Part shown: positions 42,601 to 49,908 of the stretch, piece by piece
Position numbering within the stretch: position 1 is the stretch's first letter
How the letters are laid out: each line of letters opens with the position of its first letter
DNA from: Candidatus Bathyarchaeota archaeon
GTDB taxonomy: Archaea > Thermoproteota > Bathyarchaeia > TCS64
DNA: 51,363 nt
Direction of reading: 5' to 3'
Assembly: GCA_016783485.1 (NCBI GenBank)
Contig: JADHWM010000004.1
Coordinates: 1 to 51,363 of the forward strand
Notes under the pieces: model-generated
What the model was told of the DNA's origin: nothing
The model's input: the letters and a program-made list of their open reading frames with translations, nothing else
The model's database searches: none
Position numbers and translations under genes: made by a program

Positions 42601-42804
42601 CTCTTTGAGGATCTCGGCGTTCCTCCTGAGGGTCGAGAGGGGAACGTTGTATCTCCTCGAGATGCCGCGGAGAACCGACGTGATAGAGGTCGGGACCCGG
42701 GGTACGTTGGAGAGGATGAGGACCTGATTCTTGTTAACGGTCTTTAGAATGATTCGACGAAGGGCCTCTAGTTGGCCGTTGGATATTGGAATTGGTGCAT
42801 TTAT
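42601..42804 (-). other. In-frame upstream extension encoding a winged-helix domain
   Basis: Reading upstream of ATG 42600 in the same frame, there is no stop until 42846. The translation includes LEALRRIILKTVNKNQVLIL, TSITSVLRGISRRYNVPLST and LRRNAEILKEMNLITYG, then VELTELGRFITDL within the called ORF: a helix-turn-helix plus wing of the archaeal wHTH type. No ATG, GTG or TTG occurs in this frame; possible starts are ATA 42804 beside GGTGGTGG, or the out-of-frame ATG 42800 if a one-base indel is present. A minus-strand TATA box (CTTAAATAA, 42840-42848) suits initiation near 42818. Confidence 0.62.
42768..42800 (-). other. Short leader ORF upstream of the aromatic operon
   Basis: ATG 42800 lies five bases after GGTGGTGG, ideal ribosome-site spacing, and encodes MHQFQYPTAN then TAG. 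It overlaps the wHTH frame by one-base offset. It is either a true ten-residue leader peptide containing Phe and Tyr, or the original start of the wHTH-transketolase fusion followed by a frameshift. Confidence 0.35.
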
Positions 42805-42876
42805 GCCACCACCAGATAGGCAACCAATGAATCCCGAAGTTATTTAAGGTTAATGGGCAGGCGGGAATGGCTAAGG

Positions 42877-43698
42877 TTATTCCCAGCCCAGGGGCTCCAC
42901 ATCGAAGGTGAAGATGTTGGCCATCTCCTTCGCCTTCTCCCGGAGCTCCTCGAGGGTTCCCACCATGAGCTTCCCGTAGCTCGTCCAGACGCCGGCGGCC
43001 ACATCGTGGTGCAGCTCGTCGATGGCGTGGAGATTCACCTGGGACCCCATCAGCGTGGCGAGCTTGTTGAGGCTGCCGGGGACGTCGCTGAGCTTGGCGG
43101 TGATCTTCACGAGCTTCTCCCCCTCGGGGTAGAAGTCGAGGAACAGGGCCTGAATCCTGGGCCAGGCCTTGAGGATGACGTGGGCTCCCGCCCCTCTGAT
43201 TCCCCCGGGGAGCTCCGGTAGGCGAAGATACAGTCCCTCCTCCTCGCTCCCCTCGATCCGATATGTCTCGGTGAGCTCGAAGGCCCTGGGGAAGAGCTCC
43301 GTGATCTCCCTGGAGGTGACGAAGCCCCCCATCCCCTCGATCTCCTCGGCGATGGCGTCGGGGTCGGCGTCGACTCCCTGAAAGTCTGCGATGAACTCGG
43401 AGATCCAGATGTTCCCGAACCCGAAGGCCCCCCCGCTCAGAATGTTGACCCCCCTCTCGGAGAAGAGGGCGGTCATGGATGAAAGGGAGCCCCTCACGTC
43501 CTCGAGGAAGACCTGGTAGTAGATGACCTGCGGGGTCAGCTTGAGGGAGGAGATGAAGAGGCGCTTCGAGCCCTTCTCCTCGACGCCGAACAACGTCTGC
43601 CCGGGGAAGAAGCTGAGGGCGTCGCCGACCCTCTCGTCGATGAGAACCTTCCATCCCTCTTCAGCTGGCTCGACATTGGAATGACCGCAAACAATCAT
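42877..43698 (-). CDS. Tandem ACT-domain protein next to the aromatic operon
   Basis: 273 residues. Two ACT domains are visible: IYYQVFLEDVRGSLSSMTAL with FSERGVNILSGGAFG, and KLVKITAKLSDVPGSLNKLA with LMGSQVNLHAIDELHH. The N-terminal 50 residues and the region between them are unassigned. No enzyme or HTH domain is fused. Its stop is about 30 bases before the promoter of the transketolase gene on the same strand. Most likely an amino-acid-sensing regulator of aromatic synthesis, by analogy and position only. Confidence 0.75.
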   Translation of the reverse strand: MIVCGHSNVEPAEEGWKVLIDERVGDALSFFPGQTLFGVEEKGSKRLFISSLKLTPQVIYYQVFLEDVRGSLSSMTALFSERGVNILSGGAFGFGNIWISEFIADFQGVDADPDAIAEEIEGMGGFVTSREITELFPRAFELTETYRIEGSEEEGLYLRLPELPGGIRGAGAHVILKAWPRIQALFLDFYPEGEKLVKITAKLSDVPGSLNKLATLMGSQVNLHAIDELHHDVAAGVWTSYGKLMVGTLEELREKAKEMANIFTFDVEPLGWE

Positions 43699-43812
43699 GA
43701 TGATTCCTCGGCGGGATGCAAGAAGAATGAGCCTCTTGATATTTTAGAGTTCCCCGTCCATGCGGCGGTCTGGACCTCCATCTGCAAAAGAGATGGGATC
43801 CACGACCCCCCT

Positions 43813-44499
43813 CTATCTTTCCAGCTTCCTCACGCCATCCGGGGTGCCCACGTAGGCAAAGTCCGCATAGCCCAGAAACAACCCCGTCTCGAGGACGCCC
43901 GGGATGGATTTTAGCTCTCGCTCGAGCCCAGCAGGGTCGTCTATGGGGCCGAAATCGGCGTCCAAGATGAAGTTGCCGTTGTCCGTCGTCACCGGGCCAA
44001 GCTTTCCCCTTCTAAGGGCCACGGAGGCCCCGAGTTTCCCGACCCTATCCGCTGTGGGCGCCGCTGAGAACGGCAGGATCTCGATGGGCAGGGGGAATCC
44101 CGTGCCCAGCTTCTCCACGATCTTAGTCTCATCGGCGATGAGGATGTAGGTCTTCGAGGCGGATGCCACGATCTTCTCCCTGAGGAGGGCGCCTCCCCCG
44201 CCCTTGATGGCGTTCAGGTCTCCGTCGATCAGGTCTGCCCCGTCGATGGATAACGTGAGTTCCGGGTGGTCGTCCAGGGTCGTCAGGGGGATCCCCGCCT
44301 CTAAGGCGTCTGCGGCTGTCTGGTTGCTCGTGGGGACGCCCTGGACCTCCGTGAGCTTCCCCTCAGAAAGATAAGCCCCTATTATCTGGATCAGGTGTTT
44401 CGCCGTGCTGCCCGTCCCGAGGCCTATCACCGTCCCGCTTTTAACGTGTCGAGCCGCGGCCTCGGCTGCCCTCCGCTTCGCCCCGTCCACCCAGCTCAT
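43813..44499 (-). CDS. rpiA: Ribose-5-phosphate isomerase A
   Basis: 228 residues from ATG 44499 (GAGGT eight bases upstream; the track uses TTG 44508). GTVIGLGTGSTAKHLIQII, TSNQTAADALEAGIPLTTLD, SIDGADLIDGDLNAIKGGGG and the catalytic region LREKIVASASKTYILIAD are all RpiA. It interconverts ribose 5-phosphate and ribulose 5-phosphate, feeding the pentose pool used by the neighbouring transketolase. Starts 12 bases after the coiled-coil membrane gene's stop. Confidence 0.95.
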   Translation of the reverse strand: MSWVDGAKRRAAEAAARHVKSGTVIGLGTGSTAKHLIQIIGAYLSEGKLTEVQGVPTSNQTAADALEAGIPLTTLDDHPELTLSIDGADLIDGDLNAIKGGGGALLREKIVASASKTYILIADETKIVEKLGTGFPLPIEILPFSAAPTADRVGKLGASVALRRGKLGPVTTDNGNFILDADFGPIDDPAGLERELKSIPGVLETGLFLGYADFAYVGTPDGVRKLER

Positions 44500-44510
44500 G
44501 AAGCCCAACC

Positions 44511-45272
44511 TCAGGCTTCGAGCTCGAGCCTGTCGAGCTCCTCGAGCTCCTTGATGACCTCGCCCCTGAGCTTCTCCAGCCTGGCGTCGACGTCGGATCG
44601 GGGCCTCCTGCGCCTGGGACTTTCCTCGGCCTCCTCTTCTCCGGCCTCTTCCTCTCCTTCGGGCTCCGCTTCCTCTTCTTCCTCCTCGGTCTCGACGGGT
44701 GCCCTCCGGCTCGGCCTCTCCACTCTCTCGGCTCTCGCCTCGATCTTGAGTTCCCTCATGATGGCGTCGATGCGGCTCTGGGTGTTGTCGAGGGTGGCCT
44801 CGAACTTTTTCACGATGTCTTCCTTAATCGCCTCGAGCTCGTGGAGGGAGACGACGAGCTCCGCCTGCTCCAGCTCCTCGCTGGCCCTCTTCAGCTCGGC
44901 CTCGTATCCCCTGGAGAGGCTCGTCCTCTCGTCCGCTGTGATCTCCCCGTCGTCCTCGGCCTCGAATAGGCGCTTCAGTATGAGGCTGAGGAGCTCGCTC
45001 TGGAGGGTGAGGGTCCTGATCTTGCTCTGGGCCCTGTCCACCTCAGGCTTCTTGAGACTGCGCCTCGTCGTGGGGGTCCTGTAGCTCCTTGATCCGAGGC
45101 GGGGCTCCCTGAGGCTCGACGGCATATAATCCCTCTCGGGGTCGGTCCGGGGCTTCTCCCTCCTCAGGTCGCTCGTGCCGCCGCTGGCCTTGATGAAGAG
45201 GTAGATCGCCATGCCCGCGACGACGATCGCGGCCAGACCTACGTATATGTCCAAGGTGGATAGCGGAGCCAT
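44511..45272 (-). CDS. Membrane-anchored, Glu-rich coiled-coil protein
   Basis: 253 residues: N-terminal helix (IYVGLAAIVVAGMAIYLFI), a basic segment, a long coiled coil (about residues 75-175) and a very acidic tail (TEEEEEEAEPEGEEEAGEEE) before a final helix. No catalytic motif. A TATA box (TTATATATAATC, about 45300) 25 bases upstream makes a leaderless start at ATG 45272 likely. The repeated phrase 'DGEITADE..SL' resembles the cytosolic hairpins of the 13943 protein. Function unknown; probably a cytosolic scaffold on the membrane. Confidence 0.7.
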   Translation of the reverse strand: MAPLSTLDIYVGLAAIVVAGMAIYLFIKASGGTSDLRREKPRTDPERDYMPSSLREPRLGSRSYRTPTTRRSLKKPEVDRAQSKIRTLTLQSELLSLILKRLFEAEDDGEITADERTSLSRGYEAELKRASEELEQAELVVSLHELEAIKEDIVKKFEATLDNTQSRIDAIMRELKIEARAERVERPSRRAPVETEEEEEEAEPEGEEEAGEEEAEESPRRRRPRSDVDARLEKLRGEVIKELEELDRLELEA

Positions 45273-45482
45273 TCCTACTCATTTTCCTTTAAACAACCGA
45301 TTATATATAAGCCCTAGCCCACGAAACCCCTTTCCGGGGCTGTCTCTCCGAGAGGAAATGTTTTCGGGTGCAGTAGGGGAGATCGCCGTCAGGAGTCGGA
45401 GCCCTTGGGGCGCCGGTGGATAAAACGTTATCCCTTCAAAAGATCCATTGATAAATCGGGGGATAGAGCCCGGGGGATTAGG

Positions 45483-46424
45483 ATGAACGCCTCTGATAAG
45501 CGTCGAAAACTGGGTCTCGGAAAGGTGAGCCGCGAGGTCCTGGAACGCTCCGTGTTCCCCCACCTGCCCCTGGCCGACACTCCCCGGCTGGACGGCGGAG
45601 TCGTCCGGTGCCAGGGCGAAGTCGTCGTGGCCCACAGCCCCTCCATAGGCGTGCCTCTGGAATCCCTCGGCTTCTTCGCATTCCACTATGCTGCCTCTAA
45701 CGTCGCAGCCCTCTTCGCCCGCCCCAAACATCTGGTGGCAGGCCTGTACCTTCCCGTGGGCTCGGAAGAGCGCGACCTTGAGACCATCGCCGGAGGCCTC
45801 GGAGTCGAGGCGAGGAGATACGGCGTCACGGTGGTTGCGGGCCAGACGGCGACCTACGCAGGGATTGAGACGCCTTTAGTGACGGCTACATGCCTCGGGG
45901 AACGCGTTGGGACCCCCGTTGACCCTGCTCCCGGGGATGTCATCTATGTAATTGGTGAGGTTGGCGGCGAGGCCGCATGGCTCAAGGGGCTATCCATGGG
46001 GGTCGCCGGCGATGAATGGAAGGGTTTCACGCCGCTCCCCATCATGCTGAGATTGCAGGAGGTCGTCGGCGTGACTTTGATGCACGACATATCGGAAGGA
46101 GGGGTGAAGAGAGCCCTGCTGGAGGTCTCCGAGGCCCTGGGCGTGAGGTTGGCTGTGGCGACCTATGATGTTCGCTTAGCCGAGGGTGTCCTGAGTCTCG
46201 ATGAGGATCCCCTGAGGCTGCCTACCTATGGAGCCATGATCGCCCTCGCCGGCTCTGGAACGAGGGAGGGCGTCGAGGAGGCTTGCGGTGAACTGGGCGT
46301 GCCGTGCTCCATGGTGGGTGTTGTCGAGGCGGGGGAGGGTCTCGTCGTGGACGGGGAGGCGGTGAGGCGGTTGGACAGAGTCGATCTGGATTGGCTATAT
46401 GGGTCGTTCAGCGATAAGCGGTAG
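45483..46424 (+). CDS. AIR synthase-related protein (PurM/SelD/HypE-like fold)
   Basis: 313 residues from ATG 45483 (GGGGG nearby); the track's extra 26 residues read non-coding DNA. It has the N-terminal ATP-binding half (PHLPLADTPRLDGGVVRCQG, ASNVAALFARPKHLVAGLYL, VVAGQTATYAGIETPLVTAT) and the C-terminal half with MHDISEGGVKRALLEVSEAL, all typical of AIRS-family proteins. The specific substrate is not evident: it is neither clearly ThiL, PurM, HypE nor SelD. It is followed by the TPP riboswitch and thiT, but those appear to be a separate unit. Confidence 0.82.
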   Translation: MNASDKRRKLGLGKVSREVLERSVFPHLPLADTPRLDGGVVRCQGEVVVAHSPSIGVPLESLGFFAFHYAASNVAALFARPKHLVAGLYLPVGSEERDLETIAGGLGVEARRYGVTVVAGQTATYAGIETPLVTATCLGERVGTPVDPAPGDVIYVIGEVGGEAAWLKGLSMGVAGDEWKGFTPLPIMLRLQEVVGVTLMHDISEGGVKRALLEVSEALGVRLAVATYDVRLAEGVLSLDEDPLRLPTYGAMIALAGSGTREGVEEACGELGVPCSMVGVVEAGEGLVVDGEAVRRLDRVDLDWLYGSFSDKR

Positions 46425-46478
46425 ACTACACACCCGGAGATGCGTTTTTCCCTCTTTTCGGTTGTTAGGTTAAACCTT

Positions 46479-46592
46479 ATATCCTCAATGGGGTGAGTCC
46501 ATGAGAAGGGGGAGCTGGGCGGCAGCCCGGCTGAGAGGACGTTAATTCGTCGACCCTTTGAACCTGACCCAGGTAATACTGGCGGAGGGATA
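46479..46592 (+). promoter_or_regulatory. TPP (THI-box) riboswitch
   Basis: The two conserved halves are present: CTGAGAGGAC in the pyrimidine-sensing arm, and ACCCTTTGAACCTGACCCAG with GGTAATACTGGCGGAGGGA. P1 is formed by TATCCT (46480-46485) and GGGATA (46487 region of the 3' side at 46587-46592). The 3' strand of P1 contains the only good ribosome site, GGAGGG (46584-46589), ten bases before the thiT ATG, so ligand binding would hide it: a translational off-switch. Confidence 0.93.
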
Positions 46593-46598
46593 AGAAAA

Positions 46599-47114
46599 AT
46601 GAGTGATAGCTTAAGCACGAAGGTTCTCGCAGAAGTAGCGATTCTGGTTGCATTGGCAACCGTCTTGAGTTACATACGGTTTGTAATGTTCCCGCAGGGG
46701 GGCAGTGTCACCCTTGCGAGCATGGTTCCACTGGTGATTCTATCATACAGGCGTGGCTGGAAAGTAGGAATATTCGCCTGCCTCGTCTATGGGCTTATAC
46801 AGTTCTATCAGGACCCGTGGATGCTGAACTGGGCGCAGTTCATCCTGGAATATCCTATAGCCTTTGGCGTAATAGGCTTGGCCGGCCTGTTCAAAGGAAA
46901 TGAGCTGATCGGTGCAGTCGTCGGCCTAGGGTTAAGATTCCTGGCCCACACGCTTGCTGGCGTAGTATTCTGGAGTGAATACGCCCCCCCGGGTATGTCT
47001 CCCGTACTCTACAGCGTCATCTACAACGGCTCCTACATGCTTCCGGAGATCGTCATAAGCGGGGTCTTCGTGTATGCACTATTGAAACGTGGCATCCTAG
47101 AGTTGAACCTCTAA
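46599..47114 (+). CDS. thiT: Thiamine transporter substrate-binding component ThiT
   Basis: 171 residues with six helices. FVMFPQGGSVTLASMVPLVILSYRRGWKVG (quoted in part) is the ThiT signature; the Trp/Tyr-rich later part (YDPW-like QDPWMLNWAQFILEYP, YNGSYMLPE) lines the thiamine pocket in known ThiT structures. It is an S-component of an ECF transporter and needs the shared EcfAA'T module, not encoded here. Directly controlled by the TPP riboswitch, which confirms the thiamine role. Confidence 0.93.
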   Translation: MSDSLSTKVLAEVAILVALATVLSYIRFVMFPQGGSVTLASMVPLVILSYRRGWKVGIFACLVYGLIQFYQDPWMLNWAQFILEYPIAFGVIGLAGLFKGNELIGAVVGLGLRFLAHTLAGVVFWSEYAPPGMSPVLYSVIYNGSYMLPEIVISGVFVYALLKRGILELNL

Positions 47115-47118
47115 ACCC

Positions 47119-47136
47119 TCCTTTTTTCTTTATTGA
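47119..47136 (+). terminator. Oligo-T terminator after thiT
   Basis: CCTCCTTTTTTCTTTATT begins five bases past the thiT stop; T6 plus T3 fits archaeal oligo-T termination. Confidence 0.5.
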
Positions 47137-47287
47137 ACAACAATTCCTAGAAGGTTCGTGAGGCGATCTTGATTTTAGTTAACCTTGGTAGACTTGAAAC
47201 AGTGAACCATCTTCATGTCGCTCGAAATGCCCGATTTTAACCTATAACTATAATAAAACCGGTGACGAGTTCCTAGGTGGTGCTTTT

Positions 47288-48517
47288 ATGGCGTTCCTTG
47301 AGGTCTCAGGTTCGAATCATCCAGATTATTCGGGGGTTTCAACTCCTAATCATGCAAGAGGCGTTTCAAAGGCAATCCCACGTAAAAGGTTGGCTCTCCT
47401 CGTCCTTTCGATTCTTATGTTCGGAGCCTCTGCGTCTCTTCTCTCTGGCGTCTGGGCTGCGACATTAGATTCCGAGTCGCCCATGGAAGCCGATATCACG
47501 TTTGTAGTATTCCCCAACGGGGACTTCGAGATGAGGGCTCATGGAACCCTCGAGCAAAGTTTCGAATTCTATCAGACTGTGTCGCCCATACGAGAGATGC
47601 TTTTTTCCTACCAAGGCGAATCCGTCGATACGGATCTACATAGTGAGTCGGGCAGCATCGTTTTCAAGCTGGCGCCTCAGTTTGCCATCTTCCTCGCGAG
47701 CCTCGACCTCGAGATAGGTTTCCATGCGGAACGCCTGAGTTCAGAAATGACGATCCAGCTGGGCTTTCCTGGAATGGTGGACCTAGAGATGAGTGTTGAG
47801 ACGATCTCCCAGGAAGGGACCTTCGAGGGCTCCGTCGACGTGGAGGCCACCGCAACGATCTGGTACTCAATATTCCCGGAGGAAACGATCAGCATGTTCG
47901 TGCTTGGATTTCCCCTCTTCAAAGCTGAGATTGAGTCCCAGCTCCTCGAATACTCCGACGGAAACCTTGAGCTCAGTGAACTCGCTATCATCGAGAGCGA
48001 GCTGGGCGAGGTCTCCGCCACGATCACTGCGAAGATGACCGTGGAGGGGGATTTCGGCGCCGGGATCACCGCCTTCGGGGAGAGCTATATGGCGGATTAC
48101 ATGGATGCTCCCGCGCAGCCTTCGATCCCCCCTGAGTCGTGGACGACTACCATGAGATCGGGGGACGTGTACATAACCTTTGACAGCGAAGACCTGGCTT
48201 TCATTATTGAATTCGAGGCTATGGTGGAGGGGGACGTTGACGAGCAGTTCAACTCTCTGAAAGACCTCATTCTGGAAGAACTACTGGAGGAATCCGATTT
48301 AGACCCTGATGCGACCCGAATAATTTACACCCTTATCCTGCCCACAGAGTTCAGCGTCGTCGATCTTGGAATCTCCTACAACGCGACCCTGGACGGGGAG
48401 GCGGCCACCATTGAATTCGAGGTAGACGGTCTGGTCCTGAGGCCCCCCTCCCCCCCCTACCCTCCCCCCTCCGGGAAGTGCTCCTCTCCTTCTTGGAGGA
48501 GGCCTCGGAAGGGGTGA
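47288..48517 (+). CDS. Exported beta-rich protein, 5' part of a frameshifted gene
   Basis: The ATG at 47288 has GGTGGTG five bases upstream and a TATA box at about 47245. The protein has a signal helix (RLALLVLSILMFGASASLL) and about 330 residues of repetitive, beta-strand-like sequence (ITFVVFPNGDFEMRAHGTLE, FEFYQTVSP...). It reaches a proline linker, RPPSPPYPPPS, encoded by a C-rich tract (48443-48470), and then goes out of frame, ending KCSSPSWRRPRKG. The natural continuation is the ORF 48478-48789 in another frame. No domain recognised; probably a surface protein. Confidence 0.62.
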   Translation: MAFLEVSGSNHPDYSGVSTPNHARGVSKAIPRKRLALLVLSILMFGASASLLSGVWAATLDSESPMEADITFVVFPNGDFEMRAHGTLEQSFEFYQTVSPIREMLFSYQGESVDTDLHSESGSIVFKLAPQFAIFLASLDLEIGFHAERLSSEMTIQLGFPGMVDLEMSVETISQEGTFEGSVDVEATATIWYSIFPEETISMFVLGFPLFKAEIESQLLEYSDGNLELSELAIIESELGEVSATITAKMTVEGDFGAGITAFGESYMADYMDAPAQPSIPPESWTTTMRSGDVYITFDSEDLAFIIEFEAMVEGDVDEQFNSLKDLILEELLEESDLDPDATRIIYTLILPTEFSVVDLGISYNATLDGEAATIEFEVDGLVLRPPSPPYPPPSGKCSSPSWRRPRKG

Positions 48518-48789
48518 TAGGAGACAAACTAACCCTCACCTTAGAGGTCGCTTCCCCGGGGAAGGAATACATCGAGATCATGGTCCCGGACGAGACAACC
48601 GAACCCCTCTCACAGGAGCCCCAAAAGGTGGTTTGGACCTTCGCCGATCTGGAGAACCTGGATAAGGTCACCTTTGAGGTCAAGGAAACGTCGTCCTCCC
48701 CACTGCCCACGACCCTGCTGATACCCGCCGTCGGCGTCGTGGCTGTCGCCGCGGTGGCCGTATGGTACTTCATGTCCAGAAGAAGCTGA
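48478..48789 (+). CDS. 3' part of the frameshifted exported protein: C-terminal domain and membrane anchor
   Basis: From 48478 the other frame reads VLLSFLEEASEGVIGDKLTL, a compact beta domain and a final helix (LLIPAVGVVAVAAVAVWYFM) ending in RRS, the anchor expected for the protein begun at 47288. There is no separate promoter or ribosome site. Adding one C in the 48443-48470 tract restores one continuous frame, giving about 500 residues with signal peptide, ectodomain, Pro linker and anchor. Confidence 0.6.
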   Translation: MLLSFLEEASEGVIGDKLTLTLEVASPGKEYIEIMVPDETTEPLSQEPQKVVWTFADLENLDKVTFEVKETSSSPLPTTLLIPAVGVVAVAAVAVWYFMSRRS

Positions 48790-48964
48790 GAAAGCGATCT
48801 CCCGTGACAAGAATGAATCTATGCAGCGATTTCGTCATTATTTGAGTGTAATTTGTATCCCTAACACTCCATATCCAGCATCCCTGTCGATATAGTTCTC
48901 CTAACCGACTATGGGGATGCAAAACAACATTTATACGTCGAGCTCTTTTCCACTATCTACACCG

Positions 48965-49057
48965 ATGAAGGTATCCTCCGGCGATCCGCACGATCTTCCT
49001 GTGGGGCTGGCCAACCCAGTCCTGCCGCTGGTCGACGGTATACCTAAGCGGGCCTGA
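48965..49057 (+). other. Short proline-rich ORF upstream of proB
   Basis: ATG 48965 to TGA 49055 encodes 30 residues containing five prolines (GDPHDLPVGLANPVLPLVDG is the middle part). A TATA-like ATTTATAC at about 48930 places transcription start close to this ATG, so the mRNA would begin with it. It ends 35 bases before the proB ATG, and CCCGG-A-CCGGG (49060-49070) forms a palindrome or hairpin in that gap. A role as a leader peptide is inference. Confidence 0.42.
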
Positions 49058-49092
49058 TCCCCGGACCGGGATTAGGCTTCGGGGTGGTTTTG

Positions 49093-49908
49093 ATGAACAG
49101 AGAGTATATTGATCGTAAGAGTTCCCTGGAGAAGACGAAGCGGTTCGTGGTCAAAGTGGGCACCAGCAGCCTCACCGACCACAGCTCCAAGCTTGACATA
49201 GGCAAGGTGGCGAACCTGGTGAGCATGCTGATGAGGGAGAGGGAGCGGGGGAGGACCCCCATCCTGGTGAGCTCTGGCGCCATAGGGGCCGGCCTCGGCA
49301 AGCTGGGGCACCCGGAGAGGCCCCATGAGATCCACGAGCTCCAGGCCGCGGCGGCGGTGGGCCAAGCGATACTGATGCAGACCTACGAGATATTCTTCAA
49401 CAACTACGGGCAGCTCATCGCACAGCTCCTCCTCACCATGGACGACTTCACATTCGAGGAGCGCCGCGAGAACCTCTCCAACACCCTGGAGACCCTCCTC
49501 AACTGGGGGGTGATACCCATCATCAACGAGAACGACACCGTGGCCACCGAGGAGATCAAGGTGGGGGACAACGACACCCTCGGGTCCTACGTCGCCCTGG
49601 GGGCGAAGGCCGAGCTCATGGTGATCCTCACCGACGTGGACGGGCTGTACACCGGTAACCCCGCCAACGGCGAGGGGGAGCTAGTGGAGGTCGTGGAGAC
49701 TGTGACCGAGGAAGTTGAGAGCTGGGCCAGCCATGCGGGTAAGGGGTTCGGCGGCATGTACACCAAGGTCCAGGCCGCTAAGAGGCTCTCCCAGGAGGGG
49801 GTCGCCACGGTCATCGCTAACTGCAACACCCCCGACGCCCTGGCCAAGGTCTTCAAAGGGGAGATAGGCACCCTGTTCCTGCCTCACGGAGGAACCGCCG
49901 ATGAGTGA
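49093..49908 (+). CDS. proB: Glutamate 5-kinase
   Basis: 271 residues from ATG 49093 (GGTGGT before it); the track uses GTG 49084. Amino acid kinase fold: RFVVKVGTSSLTDHSSKLD, ILVSSGAIGAGLGKLGHPE, NENDTVATEEIKVGDNDTLG, MVILTDVDGLYTGNP. It has no C-terminal PUA domain, which the E. coli enzyme carries. It phosphorylates glutamate for proline synthesis and overlaps proA by eight bases. Confidence 0.94.
   Translation: MNREYIDRKSSLEKTKRFVVKVGTSSLTDHSSKLDIGKVANLVSMLMRERERGRTPILVSSGAIGAGLGKLGHPERPHEIHELQAAAAVGQAILMQTYEIFFNNYGQLIAQLLLTMDDFTFEERRENLSNTLETLLNWGVIPIINENDTVATEEIKVGDNDTLGSYVALGAKAELMVILTDVDGLYTGNPANGEGELVEVVETVTEEVESWASHAGKGFGGMYTKVQAAKRLSQEGVATVIANCNTPDALAKVFKGEIGTLFLPHGGTADE

Noticed and set aside
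42734-43654. 306-residue minus-strand ORF in the track
   Set aside because: It is an out-of-frame shadow of the double-ACT gene, Arg/Gly/Pro-rich as expected for a shifted GC-rich frame.
47309-47318. GGTTCGAATC, a tRNA T-loop-like sequence
   Set aside because: The flanking bases do not form a T stem, no acceptor or anticodon arms fit around it, and it lies inside the signal-peptide region of the 47288 gene.
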